This document shows positions 60,033 to 64,000 of a DNA stretch of 64,000 bases, piece by piece. The notes under the pieces are model-generated. The model was given only the letters and a program-made list of their open reading frames with translations, did no database searches and was not told where the DNA came from. Source of the stretch: Ramlibacter sp. (lineage in GTDB: Bacteria; Pseudomonadota; Gammaproteobacteria; Burkholderiales; Burkholderiaceae_C); the NCBI GenBank assembly GCA_019635415.1, contig JAHBZN010000002.1, positions 310,001 to 374,000 of the forward strand. Reading direction: 5' to 3'. Every line of letters starts with the position of its first letter. Positions within the stretch are counted from its first letter, which is position 1. The position numbers were made by a program, and so were the translations under genes.

Positions 60033-60826
60033 CCGACACGCTGCCCGCACCCTTTGACGTCAAGCTCATGAACATCGCCGCTTCGGCGGTGTTCATGCTG
60101 TTTGGCGGGCTGGTGCTGGCAGCGGGCGTCTGGTGGGCGCTGCGCAACCCGGTGTTCGCGCTGGCCGGCATTTCGGTCACGGGCGACGTCACCCACAACA
60201 ACGCGGTCACGCTGCGCGCCAACGTGGCGCCGCGCCTGCGTGGCAACTTTTTCACGGTGGATCTGGCGCAGACCCGTGCGGTGTTCGAGGCCGTGCCCTG
60301 GGTGCGCCGGGCCGTGGTGCACCGCGTGTTCCCCAATCGCCTGATGGTGGTGCTGCAGGAGCACCAGGCCGTGGCGTACTGGGGCGAGGAGGGTGAATCG
60401 CGGCTGGTCAACAGCTTCGGCGAGGTGTTCGACGCCAACACCGGCGATGTCGAGCAGGACGATCTGCCACGCCTTGCAGGTCCCGAGGGCCAGGCTCCGG
60501 CGGTGCTGGCCATGTACCAGGCGGTCAAGCCGCTGCTGGCCACGCTCGACCTGGGGCTGGAGGAGCTGACGCTGTCGGGTCGGGGTGGCTGGCAGGCAGT
60601 GCTGGACACCGGCGCCACGATGGAACTGGGGCGTGGCACGCCGCAGGACGTGGTGCCCCGCGTGGAACGTTTTGTGCGGACGCTGACACAGGTGACCTCC
60701 AAGTACGGGCGCCGGGCGGACGCGGTGGAATCGGCGGACTTGCGCCACGGTGACGGCTACGCACTGCGGCTGCGGGGCGTGACCACGCTCGTCAAGGACG
60801 AGCAGGGCAAACAGGAACAGAAATAA
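60029..60826 (+). CDS. ftsQ: Cell division protein FtsQ
   Basis: A 265-residue bitopic protein: cytoplasmic N-terminus, helix [25 protein letters not shown] domain ([16 protein letters not shown]...[28 protein letters not shown]) and the FtsQ beta domain. It recruits FtsL/FtsB. ATG 60029 overlaps ddl by 4 bases. Confidence 0.94.
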   Translation: MTDTLPAPFDVKLMNIAASAVFMLFGGLVLAAGVWWALRNPVFALAGISVTGDVTHNNAVTLRANVAPRLRGNFFTVDLAQTRAVFEAVPWVRRAVVHRVFPNRLMVVLQEHQAVAYWGEEGESRLVNSFGEVFDANTGDVEQDDLPRLAGPEGQAPAVLAMYQAVKPLLATLDLGLEELTLSGRGGWQAVLDTGATMELGRGTPQDVVPRVERFVRTLTQVTSKYGRRADAVESADLRHGDGYALRLRGVTTLVKDEQGKQEQK

Positions 60827-60837
60827 CAGGTGCAGAC

Positions 60838-62067
60838 ATGGCAAAGGAATACAAGGACCTGATCGTTGGGCTGGACATCGGCACGGCCAAGGTCATGGTC
60901 GTGGTGGCCGAGGTGCTGCCGGGCGGCACGCTCAAGCTGGCCGGGCTGGGCATTGCGCCCAGCAACGGGCTCAAGCGCGGCGTGGTGGTGAACATCGACG
61001 CCACGGTGCAGAGCATCCAGCAGGCGCTGAAGGAAGCCGAGCTGATGGCCGACTGCAAGATCACGCGGGTCTACACCGGCATCACGGGCAGCCACATCCG
61101 CGGCATCAATTCGAGCGGCATGGTGGCCATCAAGGACAAGGAAGTCACCGCCGCCGACGTGGCCCGCGTGCTGGAGACGGCGCGCGCCATCAATATCTCG
61201 ACCGACCAGCGCCTGCTGCTGGTGGAGCCGCAGGAATTCGTGATCGACGGCCAGGACGTCAAGGAGCCGATCGGCATGAGCGGCATCCGCCTGGAGGCCA
61301 AGGTCCATATCGTGACCGGTGCCCAGAGCGCGGCCGAAAACATCATCAAGTGCGTGCGCCGCTGTGGGCTGGAGGTGGAGCAGCTGCTGCTGAACCCGCT
61401 GGCGTCGAGCCAGGCGGTGCTGACCGAGGACGAGAAGGAACTGGGCGTGGCGATGGTGGACATTGGCGCCGGCACCACCGACGTGGCCATCTTCACCAAC
61501 GGCGCGATCCGGCACACGGCAGTGATCCCGATCGCCGGCGACCTGATCACCAGCGACATCGCCATGGCGCTGCGCACGCCCACCAAGGACGCTGAGGACA
61601 TCAAGGTCGAGAGCGGCTACGCCAAGCAGCTGCTGGCGGACCCCGACCAGCAGGTCGAGGTGCCCGGCCTGGGCGACCGCGGCCCGCGCATGCTGAGCAA
61701 GCAGGCGCTGGCCGGCGTGATCGAGCCGCGCATCGAGGAAATCTTCTCGCTGGTGCAGCAGGTGGTGCGGGAGTCGGGCTACGAGGAGGTGCTGTCCTCG
61801 GGCATCGTGCTCACGGGAGGCAGCGCCGTCATGCCGGGCATGGTGGAGCTGGGCGAGGACATATTTCTCAAGCCGGTGCGCCGGGGCAACCCCAAGTACA
61901 TCGGCGCGTTGTCGGACATGGTGGCCCAGCCGCGTGCCGCCACCGTCATGGGCCTGATGGAAGAGGCCCGGCTGGCGCGCCTGCGCGGCTTCAAGGTGGC
62001 GCAGAAGAACGGCTCCATGAAGACCGCCTTCGGCCGCTTCAAGGATTTCATCGTGGGGAACTTCTGA
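60838..62067 (+). CDS. ftsA: Cell division protein FtsA
   Basis: A 409-residue actin-like ATPase tethering FtsZ to the membrane. IVGLDIGTAKVMVVVAE at residue 8, the 1C domain, DIGAGTTDVAIFTNG near residue 205, LTGGSAVMPGM near residue 325, and a C-terminal amphipathic helix (TAFGRFKDFIVGNF). Confidence 0.96.
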   Translation: MAKEYKDLIVGLDIGTAKVMVVVAEVLPGGTLKLAGLGIAPSNGLKRGVVVNIDATVQSIQQALKEAELMADCKITRVYTGITGSHIRGINSSGMVAIKDKEVTAADVARVLETARAINISTDQRLLLVEPQEFVIDGQDVKEPIGMSGIRLEAKVHIVTGAQSAAENIIKCVRRCGLEVEQLLLNPLASSQAVLTEDEKELGVAMVDIGAGTTDVAIFTNGAIRHTAVIPIAGDLITSDIAMALRTPTKDAEDIKVESGYAKQLLADPDQQVEVPGLGDRGPRMLSKQALAGVIEPRIEEIFSLVQQVVRESGYEEVLSSGIVLTGGSAVMPGMVELGEDIFLKPVRRGNPKYIGALSDMVAQPRAATVMGLMEEARLARLRGFKVAQKNGSMKTAFGRFKDFIVGNF

Positions 62068-62150
62068 CCATGAAAGCCAAGCTCTGGCTGGCCCGCGGCA
62101 GCCCCCCTGAACACCGCCGGCGACGATGGCGGTGCACCGATCCGCCCTCA

Positions 62151-62185
62151 TGAGCGTTGACGCTCACACAGACAACAATTTTTAT
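62151..62185 (+). promoter_or_regulatory. ftsZ: Probable ftsZ promoter with 16-bp palindrome
   Basis: TTGACG (62157-62162), 17-base spacer, TTTTAT (62180-62185). The -35 lies within TGAGCGTTGACGCTCA (62151-62166), a 7-bp-arm palindrome that could bind a dimeric regulator. The leader ends in CACAGGAGAAAAAC before the ATG. The rest of 62068-62150 holds only a 27-codon ATG frame without support. Confidence 0.55.
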
Positions 62186-62223
62186 CAGGCAACTGCAAAT
62201 TTCAGGAATCACAGGAGAAAAAC

Positions 62224-63444
62224 ATGAGCATCGAAATGATTGAAGTCGAAGAGTTCCACTCGGGCACGCAGATCAAGGTGATCGGTGTCGGTGGTGGCGG
62301 CGGCAACGCGGTCGAGCACATGATCGACCGCGCGGTCCAGGGCGTGGAGTTCCTCTGCGCCAACACCGACGCGCAGGCGCTCGCGCGCAGCGCGGCGCAC
62401 AAGACCATCCAGCTGGGCAACAGCGGGCTGGGCGCGGGCAGCAAGCCCGACAAGGGCCGCGAGGCGGCCGAGCTGGCCGTGGACGAGATCCGCAGCGCCA
62501 TCAACGGCGCCCACATGCTGTTCATCACCGCGGGCATGGGCGGTGGCACCGGCACGGGCGCCGCACCCGTGATCGCGCGCGTGGCCAAGGAGATGGGCAT
62601 TCTCACCGTGGGCGTGGTGACCAAGCCGTTCGACTGGGAAGGCGGACGCCGCATGACCAACGCCGACCAGGGCCTGACCGAGCTGGAAGCCAATGTCGAT
62701 TCGCTGATCGTGGTGCTCAATGAGAAGCTGCTCGAAGTGCTGGGCGACGACGTGACGCAGGACGAGGCCTTCGCCCATGCCAACGACGTGCTCAAGAACG
62801 CCGTGGGCGGCATTGCCGAGATCATCAACGAGTACGGCAACGTCAACGTCGACTTCGAGGACGTGCGCACCGTCATGGGCGAGCCCGGCAAGGCCATGAT
62901 GGGCACCGCCGTGGCGGCGGGCCCGGACCGCGCCCGCATTGCCGCCGAGCAGGCCGTGGCCTGCCCGCTGCTGGAGGGCATCGACCTGTCGGGCGCCAAG
63001 GGCGTGCTGGTGCTGGTGACGGCGGCCAAGGGCTCGCTCAAGCTCAATGAGTCCAAGCTCGCGATGAACACCATCCGTGCCTACGCCTCGCCCGACGCCC
63101 ATGTGATCTACGGCGCCGCCTATGACGACACCCTGGGCGACGAAATGCGCGTCACCGTCGTGGCCACGGGCCTGAGCCGCCAGGGCCAGCGCCGCACGGC
63201 GCCGCCGCTGCAGGTGCTGCGCACCGGCACCGACAACGTGCCGTTCAACGTCCCCACGGTCAACAACGCCGTGGGCGGCCCCGGCGCGGCCGTGCCCCAG
63301 GGCGGGCCGGACTACCAGGGCATGGCGGTGCCCAGCGTCTGGCGCACCAACCGCACCCAGGCCGCGGCCAAGGTGGATGCGCTGGCCTCGGGCGGCATGG
63401 ACGACTTCGAGATTCCGGCATTCCTGCGCAAGCAGGCCGACTGA
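62224..63444 (+). CDS. ftsZ: Cell division protein FtsZ
   Basis: A 406-residue tubulin-like GTPase. KVIGVGGGGGNAV near residue 20, tubulin signature GMGGGTGTGAAPVIA near residue 105, and the conserved C-terminal peptide DDFEIPAFLRKQAD that binds FtsA. AGGAG 8 bases before the ATG. Own promoter besides read-through from ftsA is likely. Confidence 0.98.
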   Translation: MSIEMIEVEEFHSGTQIKVIGVGGGGGNAVEHMIDRAVQGVEFLCANTDAQALARSAAHKTIQLGNSGLGAGSKPDKGREAAELAVDEIRSAINGAHMLFITAGMGGGTGTGAAPVIARVAKEMGILTVGVVTKPFDWEGGRRMTNADQGLTELEANVDSLIVVLNEKLLEVLGDDVTQDEAFAHANDVLKNAVGGIAEIINEYGNVNVDFEDVRTVMGEPGKAMMGTAVAAGPDRARIAAEQAVACPLLEGIDLSGAKGVLVLVTAAKGSLKLNESKLAMNTIRAYASPDAHVIYGAAYDDTLGDEMRVTVVATGLSRQGQRRTAPPLQVLRTGTDNVPFNVPTVNNAVGGPGAAVPQGGPDYQGMAVPSVWRTNRTQAAAKVDALASGGMDDFEIPAFLRKQAD

Positions 63445-63483
63445 TTGTCAGAGAGAGAAGTGTTCTCCAAGGGGAGTGCTTGG

Positions 63484-63510
63484 GGTGGGCTGTGAAGCCC
63501 ACCCTTTTTT
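63484..63510 (+). terminator. Rho-independent terminator after ftsZ
   Basis: GGTGGGCT, loop GTGA, AGCCCACC, then a run of T. It separates ftsZ from lpxC, which therefore needs its own promoter. Confidence 0.88.
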
Positions 63511-63533
63511 ACCTCCGGGTTTCTCGCAAAACG

Positions 63534-63539
63534 TAAAAT
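63534..63539 (+). promoter_or_regulatory. lpxC: -10-like hexamer directly before lpxC
   Basis: TAAAAT ends 7 bases before the lpxC ATG. If used, the message would be nearly leaderless. A matching -35 is not evident. Confidence 0.3.
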
Positions 63540-63546
63540 TGAGTCT

Positions 63547-64000
63547 ATGCTCCAGCAACGCACCCTCAAGACCCTGACCAAGGCGGTGGGTGTCGGCCTG
63601 CACAGCGGCCAGCGCGTGGAGCTGACCCTGCGCCCCGCGCAGCCCGACACCGGCATCGTGTTCCGCCGCGTGGACCTGCCGCAACCGGTGGACATCCCGA
63701 TCTCGGCGCTGGCGGTGACCGATACCCGGCTGGCCTCCACCATTTCCACGGGCGGGGCCAAGGTGCACACCGTGGAGCATCTGATGTCCGCCTGTTCGGG
63801 CCTGGGGCTGGACAACCTGTATGTGGACATCACGGCCGAAGAGGTGCCCATCCTGGATGGTTCCTCGGCGTCCTTTGTGTTCCTGCTGCAAAGCGCGGGC
63901 ATCGAGCTGCAGCGGGCACCGCGCCGCTTCATCCGCCTGACCGCGCCCGTCGAAGTGCGCGAAGGCCAGGGCGACAACCTCAAGTGGGCGCGGCTGGACC
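63547..64000 (+). CDS. lpxC: UDP-3-O-acyl-N-acetylglucosamine deacetylase LpxC, partial (window end)
   Basis: The first 151 residues of the zinc deacetylase that commits to lipid A synthesis. [19 protein letters not shown] at residue 3, [20 protein letters not shown] with zinc His near residue 78, and [19 protein letters not shown]. lpxC after ftsZ is the usual end of the dcw cluster. The gene is cut by the window edge. Confidence 0.95.
   Translation, partial: MLQQRTLKTLTKAVGVGLHSGQRVELTLRPAQPDTGIVFRRVDLPQPVDIPISALAVTDTRLASTISTGGAKVHTVEHLMSACSGLGLDNLYVDITAEEVPILDGSSASFVFLLQSAGIELQRAPRRFIRLTAPVEVREGQGDNLKWARLD

Noticed and set aside
62070..62153. A 27-codon ATG frame between ftsA and ftsZ
   Set aside because: No Shine-Dalgarno of note, biased Arg-rich composition and no recognisable homologue.

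Overview
The window reads as chromosomal DNA of a high-GC betaproteobacterium. Gene content, gene order and repeat style point to the Burkholderiales, most likely the Comamonadaceae (Acidovorax/Hydrogenophaga/Ramlibacter-like). Almost all of it is housekeeping. I see no phage, IS element, CRISPR array or tRNA gene. One structural RNA is clear, the RNase P RNA at 28711-29030.

Layout. (1) 1-13885, acyl-CoA metabolism. A tail of a probable carboxyltransferase, an acyl-CoA dehydrogenase, a biotin carboxylase/BCCP subunit, a second acyl-CoA dehydrogenase and a YigI-like thioesterase lie on +. On - are two duplicated LivK-type binding proteins, an acyl-CoA ligase and LivFGMH. A divergent enoyl-CoA hydratase follows on +. 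(2) 13947-17341: YciA-like thioesterase, ATM1-type ABC exporter, HypT-like LysR regulator. (3) 17453-23062, acidic amino acid use: aspartase, two GltI-type binding proteins, GltJ, GltK, GltL. (4) 23133-33849: pyrC, DUF3025, htpX, a COG2509 flavoprotein, cysK, rnpB, an M48 peptidase with a DUF898 membrane protein, an RluF-like protein lacking its catalytic Asp, and a Nudix-metallo-beta-lactamase fusion. (5) 33910-45964: dapF-DUF484-xerC, a degenerate GGDEF membrane sensor, rlmI, a CobW-family GTPase, a DksA with a long Lys/Ala/Pro-rich N-terminus and degenerate zinc finger, a double-STAS protein, and hslVU. (6) 46141-64000: a complete division and cell wall (dcw) cluster from an MraZ operator through mraZ, rsmH, ftsL, ftsI, murE, murF, mraY, murD, ftsW, murG, murC, ddl, ftsQ, ftsA, ftsZ into lpxC, which is cut by the window end.

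How the genes work together. Region 1 looks like uptake of a carboxylate, its activation to a CoA thioester, and oxidation/carboxylation of the acyl-CoA. The real substrate of the Liv transporter may therefore not be an amino acid. Region 3 couples Asp/Glu import to aspartase. Region 6 makes lipid II from UDP-MurNAc-L-Ala-D-Glu and builds the divisome; most genes overlap by 1-11 bases.

The least expected signals are not genes. Two short dispersed repeat families sit inside or directly against housekeeping genes. Family A is about 85 bp, in the carboxylase gene and directly upstream of the hslU and ftsL starts. Family B is AT-rich with ATAGC palindromes, read through in frame in murD, murE, murG, rlmI, DUF3025 and probably dapF. 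A perfect 16-bp inverted repeat also lies inside the DUF898 gene. No wholly new defence or metabolic system is evident. The best leads are these protein-coding repeats, the DksA variant, and the catalytically degenerate RluF and GGDEF proteins.
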